From positions 1-64,000 of IMG/VR virus record IMGVR_UViG_3300027741_000040: a stretch of 64,000 nucleotides of DNA. One strand, given 5' to 3'. Below are positions 7,776 to 15,637 of this stretch, piece by piece. Origin of the DNA: a virus. Made by a program: the position numbers and the translations under genes. The notes below the pieces were generated by a model. The model saw only the letters and a list, made by a program, of their open reading frames with translations, did no database searches and was not told where the DNA came from. The stretch's first letter is position 1. Each line of letters begins with the position of its first letter.

Positions 7776-8701
7776 CTAAATTTTTAGAAGTTACCAGTAT
7801 AGGGCAAAAAAATAGGATATCAAGCCTAGAAGACAATCTTAAAAGTTTTTTAGACTGGGCTTTTTTAAATATAGGAGCATATGTTAATGTTACAGTTCCT
7901 ACTAGTGGAATTGCAGGATCTAATTTTCATCAACTAAAACCAGTAACAGATCCTTCCAATAAGATTAAAGTTTGGGAAGCCATCAGAAAAGACTGGGTAT
8001 ATGAAAGCGGTATAGCTAATCAGTCCCCAATACAAATTTCTGGCGTATATCTTAATGGAAACTTTTTACCAGCCCCTAGTGGTAGTGGTTTATATACTTA
8101 TAGTTTAAATTATCCTCTTGGTAGAGTCACGTTTAATAATCCTGTCTCTTTGTCTAGCAATGTTCAATTAAATTATTCATATAGATATGTACAGGTATAT
8201 AAATCTAGTGAAGCAAGCTGGTGGAAAGAAGTCGAGGAACTCACTTACAACCCTGCGGCATTTAAAAACAATGGTGACGCTAGTATCGCAGCAAATCATA
8301 GAGTTGAACTTCCTGCTATTATAATAGAGTTAGCCCCAAGGACTCAACAAATTCCTAGACAATTAGGGACAACACAAAATATTCTTATACAAGACATACT
8401 ATTACATATTTTAGCAGAAAATCCCGTTCAAAGGAATAATCTAATAGATATTTTAATGCTACAAAAAGATAAAACTTTTTATATGTATGATGTTAATAAA
8501 GTAATACAAAATCATGTATATAATATTAACTATAGGGGAGAAATCAATAATTCCGGATTAAATTATGATCAAATAGTAGCCAACCCAGAGTATCAAGAAT
8601 ACTATACATATATAAAAGACGCTTATTTATCAGAAGTAAACTCATTGAGCTCTAATTTGCATAATGGCGTTGTAAGATGGTCAGTAGAAATGTATCCATA
8701 G
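7772..8701 (+). CDS. Conserved neck/tail structural protein
   Basis: The gene is coupled to the previous one by a four-base ATGA overlap and encodes 309 residues. The N-terminal third mixes helices with a GIAGSNFHQLKPV loop. The centre has a beta-hairpin (GVYLNGNFLPAPSGSGLYTYSLNYPLGRVTFN) that looks like a virion assembly domain. A long C-terminal helical part follows (QDILLHILAENPVQRNNLIDIL). No enzymatic motif is visible. Its placement between connector-like genes and tail-tube genes suggests a neck or tail-terminator complex component. Confidence 0.55.
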   Translation: MTKFLEVTSIGQKNRISSLEDNLKSFLDWAFLNIGAYVNVTVPTSGIAGSNFHQLKPVTDPSNKIKVWEAIRKDWVYESGIANQSPIQISGVYLNGNFLPAPSGSGLYTYSLNYPLGRVTFNNPVSLSSNVQLNYSYRYVQVYKSSEASWWKEVEELTYNPAAFKNNGDASIAANHRVELPAIIIELAPRTQQIPRQLGTTQNILIQDILLHILAENPVQRNNLIDILMLQKDKTFYMYDVNKVIQNHVYNINYRGEINNSGLNYDQIVANPEYQEYYTYIKDAYLSEVNSLSSNLHNGVVRWSVEMYP

Positions 8702-8718
8702 GACTTTAGGAGAAGATA

Positions 8719-9459
8719 ATGCTTAGTACTAAATGTGAAAAATGCTTATTTGCAAATCAAAATAATGGAAATAAATTTACTGAATGTTCACAAAATATTA
8801 TTCAAAAAATTAAAGGCAGTAAAACGATAACACAAGAAGATAATTTTAATGTGATCCATGAATATGCTTGTAGATATGGTTTTGCGAAAGAAGTTTATGA
8901 AACCAACAAAGATGAACTCAAAGACATAGATCTTTTACAACATATCAAAACCAATGCTCAAATGAAGTATTATTTACTATTAGATGTCGATTCGCAACAA
9001 GATATTGACCATATCATTGATACTTTGAATAATCTTGAAATTAAACCACAATTTGTGTCATTAATGTTTAGAAATTCAGAATTAAAAAGCTTCACTCAAC
9101 AAGATAAAGAACTATTAACTTCAAAAATTAATATACAATGGAAATGCCATAATTTTACACACCAAATTAATCTACAAGATGCCATTGATCATATTTTATC
9201 AACTAATATGCAAATAAGCAAGAGTTCTCATTTTTTAGTGTATGACTCAATAAATCTACAGAAACTATCTTTGGATATTAATTATATTAACGATATTCTA
9301 GTGCTATATCAAAAACCACATATAGCAATGATTAAAGACCTTACCTCCTTAAATAAATTATTTATGAGTTTTGAAAACTATAAAGTTGCTAAATCTTTAG
9401 GAGAAAATATTTTAGATATTCTCAAGACAGAATCTCAGTCTGAAATCATAGAATTTTGA
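8719..9459 (+). CDS. Cys-rich protein, possibly glycosyltransferase-like
   Basis: The 246-residue product follows a strong TTAGGAGAAG ribosome-binding site. Its N-terminus carries a cysteine cluster (CEKC at residues 6-9, ECS near 23, YACRYGF near 53-59) typical of phage proteins in which a metal-binding head precedes a glycosyltransferase-like domain. The next segment, KYYLLLDVDSQQDIDHIIDTL then IKPQFVSLMFRN, resembles the first strands of a GT-A fold, but no clear DxD metal-binding motif with sugar-binding context is seen. It could modify virion or host glycans, or be an inactive relative. The function is tentative. Confidence 0.4.
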   Translation: MLSTKCEKCLFANQNNGNKFTECSQNIIQKIKGSKTITQEDNFNVIHEYACRYGFAKEVYETNKDELKDIDLLQHIKTNAQMKYYLLLDVDSQQDIDHIIDTLNNLEIKPQFVSLMFRNSELKSFTQQDKELLTSKINIQWKCHNFTHQINLQDAIDHILSTNMQISKSSHFLVYDSINLQKLSLDINYINDILVLYQKPHIAMIKDLTSLNKLFMSFENYKVAKSLGENILDILKTESQSEIIEF

Positions 9460-9465
9460 TTTTAA

Positions 9466-9475
9466 GGTGTATTTA
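9466..9475 (+). promoter_or_regulatory. GGTGTATTTA element, candidate late promoter
   Basis: GGTGTATTTA starts seven bases after the previous stop and 47 bases before the first tail-tube-like gene. Tail-tube proteins are made in large amounts, so a dedicated promoter here would make sense. Confidence 0.35.
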
Positions 9476-9512
9476 GTTATTAACTACCGAATCAAAGATA
9501 TGGAGCACAATA

Positions 9513-10784
9513 ATGGCCAATAATAGAATCTATTACGCTTCTCAAACAGTTCAATTAAGACCACAAGATGCTACTACTACTTATTTTCCTTATTGGTATC
9601 AGCCGCTAGGATTACAAAGTGTGGGAATGAACACCTCATTTAATTTGCAACAAGCATTTCAACTAGGAACTGTAGAATTATATGAAAATATAGAAAATGT
9701 TCCTAATGTTGAAGTAACAATAAATAAAGTAATAGATAATACTGCTCCATTATATGCTATGTGCATGGGGGGTAGTGCCGGTGTTGACGGAGCATTTGAT
9801 CAAGATCTAGGATCATTAGTAAATAATAGAGTTAATTTTAGATTAGGAATTTTTGAGGATAATAAACAGTATGTTAGCTCAACAGCAAAAAGTCATGTTG
9901 TTTGTAGCGGTATGTATCTATCAAGATTTAATTATACTCTTCCAATTGACGGTAATGGTAGCGAAGAAGTAACACTAGTTGGTAATCATAAAATATGGAA
10001 TACTGGATCTTTTCTTGGTCAAAACAGTTATGGTTTCACTGCCTCTGATATATTTAGTCCTTCTAAGGTAGTTGGAGTTATAACTCCCACCAAAACTAGT
10101 GGTGTTGTTACTCGTCAGTATGTTAATATTTTAGATTCTGTTTTACCAGTTGGTAGTGGTGGTATCAAAAGACCAAACTCTAATGGTGGTGATCAAACAG
10201 GAGCAACCTCTCTACCCCATTTTCAGAGTATCACGGTGAGTGCTGATCTAGGAAGAGAAAATATTAATGAATTAGGTAAGTTTAGTCCATATTGTAGATA
10301 TACCACATTCCCAATCGAAGTTACTAGTGAATTTCAAGTAGTATCAGTAGAGGGCGACTACATTACTGCTAAAGATTTTTACTTAGAAGACTTCTGTGGT
10401 CAATCTAAAACAAATCTTAAAAAACATAATATTAAAATACATCTAAATTCTTCCAACGCTGCAACTAGTTGTGATCAAGGAATGATTTTGGATCTTGGTA
10501 ATAAAAATGTATTAACTAGTGTTAATCATACTGGAGGAGATACTGGCGGAGGTAATGTTACTGTAACTTATAGTTTCCGTAATTTCAATAATTTTAAAAT
10601 TAGCGCTAGTGGAACATATGCTGATGGTATTGCTATAGCGGCTTCTAATGGAACAGTAAGTGCTTTGGATTATAAAGAAGATAGTCAACAAGTTAGCCCA
10701 CAGCCTAGCCAACCCGATAAGGTCTCCTTACTAAATACTGAAACTATCGACTCTAACTATACTGGAGATACTGATAATGTCTAA
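9513..10784 (+). CDS. Tail-tube-like protein, paralogue 1
   Basis: The 423-residue protein is the first of three tandem paralogues. Shared blocks are YYASQTVQLRP at the start, GLQSVGMNTSF, VPNVEVTINKV, LGRENINELG, FPIEVTSEFQV, and LTSVNHTGGDTGGGN near the C-terminus. The order of an initial hairpin, central VEVTINK and late FPIEVTSEF strands, and the position before tail assembly and tape-measure genes, fit a tail-tube or major tail protein. This copy has a longer C-terminal extension (about 55 residues after the last conserved strand) ending in a polar tail. It overlaps the next paralogue by eight bases. A sheath-like or decoration function for one copy cannot be excluded. Confidence 0.65.
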   Translation: MANNRIYYASQTVQLRPQDATTTYFPYWYQPLGLQSVGMNTSFNLQQAFQLGTVELYENIENVPNVEVTINKVIDNTAPLYAMCMGGSAGVDGAFDQDLGSLVNNRVNFRLGIFEDNKQYVSSTAKSHVVCSGMYLSRFNYTLPIDGNGSEEVTLVGNHKIWNTGSFLGQNSYGFTASDIFSPSKVVGVITPTKTSGVVTRQYVNILDSVLPVGSGGIKRPNSNGGDQTGATSLPHFQSITVSADLGRENINELGKFSPYCRYTTFPIEVTSEFQVVSVEGDYITAKDFYLEDFCGQSKTNLKKHNIKIHLNSSNAATSCDQGMILDLGNKNVLTSVNHTGGDTGGGNVTVTYSFRNFNNFKISASGTYADGIAIAASNGTVSALDYKEDSQQVSPQPSQPDKVSLLNTETIDSNYTGDTDNV

Positions 10785-12033
10785 TAAAAGAATTTTTTAT
10801 GCTTCACAAAGCGTTCATCTACAACCAGTAAGTACCGGAACCGAAGGCAACTATAGAAAGCCTAGTGATTTCGTAAGATACGGGGACGGAAACTGGATTC
10901 TTCCCAGAGGCTTACAGAGCGCTGGGATTAGTACCACTTTTAATAGTACTCCAGTTTCTCAACTAGGTACACTACAAATATACTCTCAAACAGAAAGTGT
11001 TCCTCAGGTTGAAGTTACTCTCAATAAAGTTCTAGATGGAACCGCTCCACTATATTGTTTATGTACTGCTGGAATTGATACTGATGATCATACCAAGTTA
11101 ATAGCATGCAATAAAAATCTAACAGAAATTACTAATAATATGGTAAATGTTAGATTTGCAGTATTTCCTGATACTGTCTCTAACGCTACTGGAGTAGCAC
11201 AAAGCTATACATTATGTAGTGGTATGTATCTCTCCAGAGTAAACTATACATTTCCTGTTGAAGGAACAGCTAGCGAAGAAGTAACACTAGTAGGATCTAG
11301 TAAAGTGTGGGGAAACAGCCTTACTATCCCATCCACACCAAGTAATATCTTAACAGACGATAATGCAACTCCTCAAGGTAGTGGTGCTGATTATGTTGTC
11401 AGAAGACAGTTTATTGCTTTGACCGGTGGTGATAGTTATACTTATCCTACCAGAAACAATGATGGTAAAATTGATCTTAGTAATTTAGGATCTTTAGTTA
11501 ACGCTAGTATTCTACCAACCGGCAAAGGAGGAATTCCTCTTGAAAACGGACAAACCAATTCTAAACTTAAAGTTCCAATGATTCAGAATATTACAGTTAG
11601 TGCCAATTTGGGAAGAGAAAATATTAATGAATTAGGATTTTTTGGTCCATATTATAAGTATACAACTTTCCCAATTGAAGTTACTAGTGAGTTTCAAGTT
11701 ATTTCTACTAGTGGAGACTTGGTAAACGCTAACGACTTCAATAACTTTAATGGTTGCGCCAGTACTGATTATCGCAATCTAGAAGATAAAGAAATCGCTA
11801 TCAAAGTTTGTGGATTAACTAGTAGCGACTATATGATTATTGATCTTGGCAAAAAGAATAAATTAACTAGTGTAAACTACACTGGCGGAGATACCGGCGG
11901 AGGTAATGCTACAACTACTTTTAGTTTTCAGACATTTAATAAACTAAATATCATACCAACTGGTGTTTATGCTAAGTACAAGACATTCTCTGATGGATCT
12001 AGTCCAGACGCAACAGTTTCCTCATTAACATAA
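10777..12033 (+). CDS. Tail-tube-like protein, paralogue 2
   Basis: At 418 residues this is the most divergent of the three paralogues at the N-terminus: an insertion (GTEGNYRKPSDFVRYGDGNW) separates the opening YASQSVHLQP from GLQSAGISTTF. It keeps VPQVEVTLNKVLDGTAPLY, LGRENINELGFFGPY, FPIEVTSEFQV and LTSVNYTGGDTGGGN. A Tyr/Thr-rich insertion lies in the middle (about residues 200-260). It starts inside the end of paralogue 1 and has no separate promoter, so the three are probably co-transcribed. Different surface insertions on one core suggest specialised rings or segments of the tube. Confidence 0.65.
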   Translation: MSNKRIFYASQSVHLQPVSTGTEGNYRKPSDFVRYGDGNWILPRGLQSAGISTTFNSTPVSQLGTLQIYSQTESVPQVEVTLNKVLDGTAPLYCLCTAGIDTDDHTKLIACNKNLTEITNNMVNVRFAVFPDTVSNATGVAQSYTLCSGMYLSRVNYTFPVEGTASEEVTLVGSSKVWGNSLTIPSTPSNILTDDNATPQGSGADYVVRRQFIALTGGDSYTYPTRNNDGKIDLSNLGSLVNASILPTGKGGIPLENGQTNSKLKVPMIQNITVSANLGRENINELGFFGPYYKYTTFPIEVTSEFQVISTSGDLVNANDFNNFNGCASTDYRNLEDKEIAIKVCGLTSSDYMIIDLGKKNKLTSVNYTGGDTGGGNATTTFSFQTFNKLNIIPTGVYAKYKTFSDGSSPDATVSSLT

Positions 12034-12052
12034 TAAATCGTGGGAGAGAATA

Positions 12053-13129
12053 ATGGGTAATAAAAATAGAGTATTTTACGGCTCACAGGTAGCTCAAGTT
12101 AAACCAGCAACCACAGGAATGTACTATGGTTCTTGGTATCAGCCTCTGGGTGTTCAAAGTGTTGGCATGAATACAACCTTTGATACTCAGCAAACATTTC
12201 AATTAGGCTCCCTTGATCTGTATAATATTTCCGAAAACGTTCCTAATGTTGAAGTGACCATCAACAAACTATTAGACGGAACTGCCCCACTATATCTTAT
12301 GTGTATGGGAGGAAAAAGTGGCATTGCTGGAGCAAATTGCACCTCATTTGATAATACTGAAACTAATCTTAAGGGATTTGGTGGACTAGCTAGTAATAGT
12401 GTTGATTTTAGACTAGGCATTTATGACGGTATTGATACATCATCAACAGGAACCACAAATGATTTTGTGAAATGCGAGAGAATGTATGTGTCTCGTTTGA
12501 ATTATACTTTTCCAATAGATGGTAATGGTACTGAAGAAGTAAGCTTAGTTGGCAATAATAAGCTTTGGAGTAAGAATGATGGTTTAGGTACTATGACAGG
12601 GTATTCGTTTACTCCAGAAACACTCAAAGCGTCAAGATTAGCCAGAAGACAATTTATTGATATTTCTAGTTCAACATTGCCAATTGCTAGTGGAGGAATG
12701 CCAACAGGAGTTAGTGCAACCCATTTACAAAGTATTACTATTAGTGCTAATTTGGGAAGAGAGAATATCAACGAACTCGGAGCATTTGCACCAAGAACCA
12801 GATATGCTACTTTTCCAATTGAAGTTACTAGTGAATTTCAAGTGGTTGCCACAGAAGGAGACTATGTTGATGCTAAAGACTTTTTGTCTCAGAGCGGATG
12901 CTCTATCATGTATAAAAATTTAGCCATGCTTCCTATTCAAATTAATGTTTGTGGAGGAGAATCGTCTAATTTGCAGATTTTCTTAGGATCGGGTAACCAG
13001 CTAACGTCAGTGAATTATACCGGTGGAGATACTGGTGGAGGAAATGCCACAGTAACATATAGTTTTAGAAACTATAATGATTTCTACATGAAAGCAACTA
13101 ATGTTTATGCTAGTGGAGCAACTGTCTAA
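12053..13129 (+). CDS. Tail-tube-like protein, paralogue 3
   Basis: This is the shortest copy (358 residues) and probably closest to the minimal fold. It carries FYGSQVAQVKP, GVQSVGMNTTFDTQQ, VPNVEVTINKLLDGTAPLY, LGRENINELGAF, FPIEVTSEFQV and LTSVNYTGGDTGGGN, and lacks the C-terminal extension of copy 1 and the insertions of copy 2. A GTGGGAGAG sequence 5-13 bases before the ATG is a good ribosome-binding site, stronger than that of copy 2. If only one copy forms the bulk of the tube, this one is a good candidate by length; this is inference. Confidence 0.65.
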   Translation: MGNKNRVFYGSQVAQVKPATTGMYYGSWYQPLGVQSVGMNTTFDTQQTFQLGSLDLYNISENVPNVEVTINKLLDGTAPLYLMCMGGKSGIAGANCTSFDNTETNLKGFGGLASNSVDFRLGIYDGIDTSSTGTTNDFVKCERMYVSRLNYTFPIDGNGTEEVSLVGNNKLWSKNDGLGTMTGYSFTPETLKASRLARRQFIDISSSTLPIASGGMPTGVSATHLQSITISANLGRENINELGAFAPRTRYATFPIEVTSEFQVVATEGDYVDAKDFLSQSGCSIMYKNLAMLPIQINVCGGESSNLQIFLGSGNQLTSVNYTGGDTGGGNATVTYSFRNYNDFYMKATNVYASGATV

Positions 13130-13183
13130 GAGAAAATAAGAAAAATATTAAGGAATATTGTTTTAGGACCTAGGATTACAAAA

Positions 13184-13348
13184 ATGGAAGAACTGTTAAT
13201 GATAATAGGAAAATTGTATGTGGACATATACCAAACTCAAAAGTATATGGATTCTATACAACAGCAACTAAAAGAAAAGGATAATGAGATACTATCTCTT
13301 AAACAAAAACTTAGTGCAAAAGATAGAATAGATGGTAATGATAAATGA
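13184..13348 (+). CDS. Short coiled-coil protein
   Basis: A 54-residue ORF begins at the ATG at 13184 and stops at the TGA at 13346-13348. The first half is mixed and the second half (YMDSIQQQLKEKDNEILSLK) has clear heptad spacing of hydrophobic residues, so a coiled coil is likely. It fills the only gap between the tube genes and the tail assembly genes and overlaps the next gene by 11-17 bases, as real genes here do. It may be a small assembly factor. The upstream AAGG is distant, so the start is uncertain. Confidence 0.5.
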   Translation: MEELLMIIGKLYVDIYQTQKYMDSIQQQLKEKDNEILSLKQKLSAKDRIDGNDK

Positions 13349-14348
13349 TATCGAATCAGACCTATACAGGATTTTATCTGGTAAATTAATTTTTTTATAC
13401 CAAAATAAGGAATATGAACTAAGGAGCCAAGATCCTATAACTAAATATAAAGCTAATTTAATTTTTCAGTCTATCATTAATGATGAAAAATATAATGATT
13501 GGATGAGAGCTGAATATTTAGATAATTATATGACTTCTTTAGGAATGTGGGATAGGGACATGACAGCATTTATGAAAAATTCAGAAAAAGCAATAGATGA
13601 CCTAAAGGTTTCTTTATACAATAGTAGATTTAATAGCAAACAAACTGAAAGCACACGAAGAAGTTTATCTTCTATTAGAGATAGAATCAATAAGCTTTCT
13701 GAAAAAAGAAGCTCATTCTATAATAATACATTAGAGGGATATGCAGAAGGAATTAAGTACGAGTATTTAATTACTAATACTTTATATCACAATGATAAAA
13801 GAGTATTTAAAAATTTCACATCTGATCAAAATTCATATACAGAATTTACAGGATTAATTAATGAGATCAACAAGCATCTTTTGAATGCCTCTATATATCG
13901 AAAAATATCAAGATCAGAATTATGGAAGTCTTATTGGACAATTGGTAAATCAAATGTTTTTAATAAAGCGATTATTGATTGGACAGATGAACAGAGGAGC
14001 TTAGCTAGTTTTAGTATAATGTATGATAGTGTTTATGACCATCCAGAAAAACCAACAGATAGTGTAATTAATGATGATGATTCATTAGATGGATGGATGA
14101 TACTACAATATAGGAATGCAGAAAAGTCTAAACAGCAGGAACAAATTACTAAGGGTAGTTCGCAAATGGCTAAGGCTCAGGAAGTGTTCATATTTACGGA
14201 CAATACAGAAGGAGCCGAACAAATAATGGAAATGAATTCTTCTGATGGTATGGCAACCATGAAAGAAAGATTTCGTACTATTAATAAAGTCGGCAATGTT
14301 AGTCAGCAATCACTACCAGACGTTTACGAGTCTTTAAATCCAAACTAA
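13332..14348 (+). CDS. Probable tail assembly protein
   Basis: This 338-residue, mostly helical, charged protein lies between tail-tube and tape-measure genes. ATG codons at 13332 and 13338 are both possible. Notable segments are YELRSQDPITKYKANLIFQS near the start, a basic helical middle (RRSLSSIRDRINKLSEKRS), and SLDGWMILQYRNAEKSKQQEQ followed by EVFIFTDN near the C-terminus, which recall conserved proteins encoded before the tape measure in marine phages. No transmembrane segment is present. A role as tail assembly chaperone or tape-measure-binding factor is inferred from position. Confidence 0.55.
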   Translation: MVMINDIESDLYRILSGKLIFLYQNKEYELRSQDPITKYKANLIFQSIINDEKYNDWMRAEYLDNYMTSLGMWDRDMTAFMKNSEKAIDDLKVSLYNSRFNSKQTESTRRSLSSIRDRINKLSEKRSSFYNNTLEGYAEGIKYEYLITNTLYHNDKRVFKNFTSDQNSYTEFTGLINEINKHLLNASIYRKISRSELWKSYWTIGKSNVFNKAIIDWTDEQRSLASFSIMYDSVYDHPEKPTDSVINDDDSLDGWMILQYRNAEKSKQQEQITKGSSQMAKAQEVFIFTDNTEGAEQIMEMNSSDGMATMKERFRTINKVGNVSQQSLPDVYESLNPN

Positions 14349-14363
14349 TATAAGAGTAGACAA

Positions 14364-14648
14364 ATGACACAAATAGACAAGATCATAGCAGATATTGAAA
14401 CAAAATTTAAAACAACCATGATTGGTTCTTTGGCTAGGTTTGAAGAGTCTTTTGGACATCTATGGGAGGAAGAAGGCCCAGATCAACAAGAATATTTGGA
14501 CCTTTGGGAATATACCAGAAATTCAGTACTGAATAATGGTAATAAGCAAATGAGAGCGGCAGTTAATGATATATCCAATACTTTTTTAAACTCACCAAAA
14601 TCTAAAGTTACCTATAGATTTAATTACAGGAACGAAGGAGATCAATAA
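14364..14648 (+). CDS. Small conserved protein of the tail assembly cluster
   Basis: The 94-residue acidic helical protein begins MTQIDKIIADIETKFKTTM and continues GSLARFEESFGHLWEEEG, a pattern I recognise from small proteins encoded next to tape-measure genes in aquatic phages. The C-terminus is more basic (KSKVTYRFNYRNE). It is separated from the next gene by one base and shares its GGAGATCAATAAT ribosome-binding region, so both are probably made together. No slippery sequence joins it to the next gene, so it is not an obvious G/GT frameshift pair. Confidence 0.6.
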   Translation: MTQIDKIIADIETKFKTTMIGSLARFEESFGHLWEEEGPDQQEYLDLWEYTRNSVLNNGNKQMRAAVNDISNTFLNSPKSKVTYRFNYRNEGDQ

Positions 14649-14649
14649 T

Positions 14650-15546
14650 ATGAAGACTAAGACTTTTACCGGAGTGGTTGATGGCAAGGATAGAGAATTT
14701 CTAGTTAAGTCACCATCACTAAATGACCAAAGAGAAGCTCAAAAAGTTTATAATCAGGCTTTTACAGATGCTATTAAGAGCAAGAGTGTAGTAAGAGCCA
14801 AGCTAGATGATCTGCTACAAGATCAAGGACTATGGAACGATGAGAAACAGGCTAAGTTTACATCTTTACAAAGAGATCTTTTAGACGGAGAAAAGAGGCT
14901 TGCTAAGGGCGGATTTAGTTTGAATGAGGCCAAAGACCTTGCTATTAAAATGAAAGCCGTACGAGATGAAATCAGAGACCTTATCAGTGTTCGTACCTCT
15001 CTAGACAACCATAGCGCAGAAGGCCAAGCAGATAATGCTAGATTTAATTATTTAGTTAGTGTTTGTGTGGTGTATAATGATACTAAACAGCCATATTTTA
15101 GAGACATGGAAGACTACCTTAATAGGGCTGCTGAACCAGTTTCGTTATCGGGCGCTCAGAATTTGGCTAATATGTTATATGGTTTGGATAATGATTATGA
15201 AAAGGGTCTGCCAGAAAATAAATTTCTGAAAAAGTATAATTTTGTTGATGACAAACTAAGACTAATTGATAAAAAGGGCAGACTTATTGATAGTGACGGT
15301 AGACTTATTGATGATAGTGGCAGGTTTATTGACGAGGAAGGGAATTTTGTTGATAAGTACGGCAATAGAGTAAACTTAGAGGGTGATTATGTTGTTGATA
15401 CTAAACCATTTTTAGACGATAATGGAAACCCAATCCTGGACCAAGAAACTAATGATAAACCTTCTACAGACAACAAATCAGAAACTAGTGCAGAGCCAGT
15501 TGTGGCCGATGTTGCAAAAGCTGAAGTCCCTAGCGTTGTCTCATAG
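14650..15546 (+). CDS. Probable tail assembly chaperone with repeated acidic C-terminus
   Basis: The 298-residue protein opens with FTGVVDGKDREFLVKSPSLNDQREAQKVYNQAF, a start typical of phage tail assembly chaperones encoded just before the tape measure. Residues about 60-130 are helical. From about residue 204 it contains tandem RLID-x-x-G-type repeats (RLIDKKG, RLIDSDG, RLIDDSG, RFIDEEG, NFVDKYG) resembling a small beta-roll, then an acidic Pro/Ser/Thr tail. It lies upstream of a strong terminator, so its transcript may usually stop before the tape measure. A GGTGTATAAT match at 15069-15078 within this gene could be chance or an internal promoter. Confidence 0.6.
   Translation: MKTKTFTGVVDGKDREFLVKSPSLNDQREAQKVYNQAFTDAIKSKSVVRAKLDDLLQDQGLWNDEKQAKFTSLQRDLLDGEKRLAKGGFSLNEAKDLAIKMKAVRDEIRDLISVRTSLDNHSAEGQADNARFNYLVSVCVVYNDTKQPYFRDMEDYLNRAAEPVSLSGAQNLANMLYGLDNDYEKGLPENKFLKKYNFVDDKLRLIDKKGRLIDSDGRLIDDSGRFIDEEGNFVDKYGNRVNLEGDYVVDTKPFLDDNGNPILDQETNDKPSTDNKSETSAEPVVADVAKAEVPSVVS
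15253..15375 (+). repeat. Tandem R-L-I-D-x-x-G coding repeats
   Basis: Five or six imperfect eight-residue units (about 24 bases each) encode xLIDxxGR. They resemble short beta-roll repeats. Copy number could vary between related phages. Confidence 0.6.
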
Positions 15547-15584
15547 ATTTTATAGTACGGTCTCTAAATATCCACTTACCAAAG

Positions 15585-15626
15585 TAGCATCAGTGAATAA
15601 TAACTATTCATTGGTGCTATTTTTTT
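15585..15626 (+). terminator. Strong intrinsic terminator before the tape measure
   Basis: TAGCATCAGTGAATA (15585-15599) pairs along all 15 positions, two of them G-T wobbles, with TATTCATTGGTGCTA (15605-15619) across a five-base loop, followed by seven T at 15620-15626. This is a textbook Rho-independent terminator. It ends 11 bases before the tape-measure ATG, so it separates abundant tail genes from the tape measure, or acts as an attenuator. Confidence 0.85.
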
Positions 15627-15637
15627 AGGAATAACAA

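Noticed and set aside
13155-13180. AATATT-AAGG-AATATT hairpin followed by GTTTT
   Set aside because: A six-base AT-only stem is too weak to call a terminator.
15069-15078. Exact GGTGTATAAT inside the tail assembly gene as a promoter
   Set aside because: It encodes part of a normal VVYND stretch and lies over 500 bases before the next start, so it was not listed as a feature, only noted as a caveat.
15422-15628. Possible frameshift extension of the tail assembly chaperone
   Set aside because: No clear slippery heptamer was found at the overlap, the extra frame has no protein-like pattern, and the terminator stem lies inside it.
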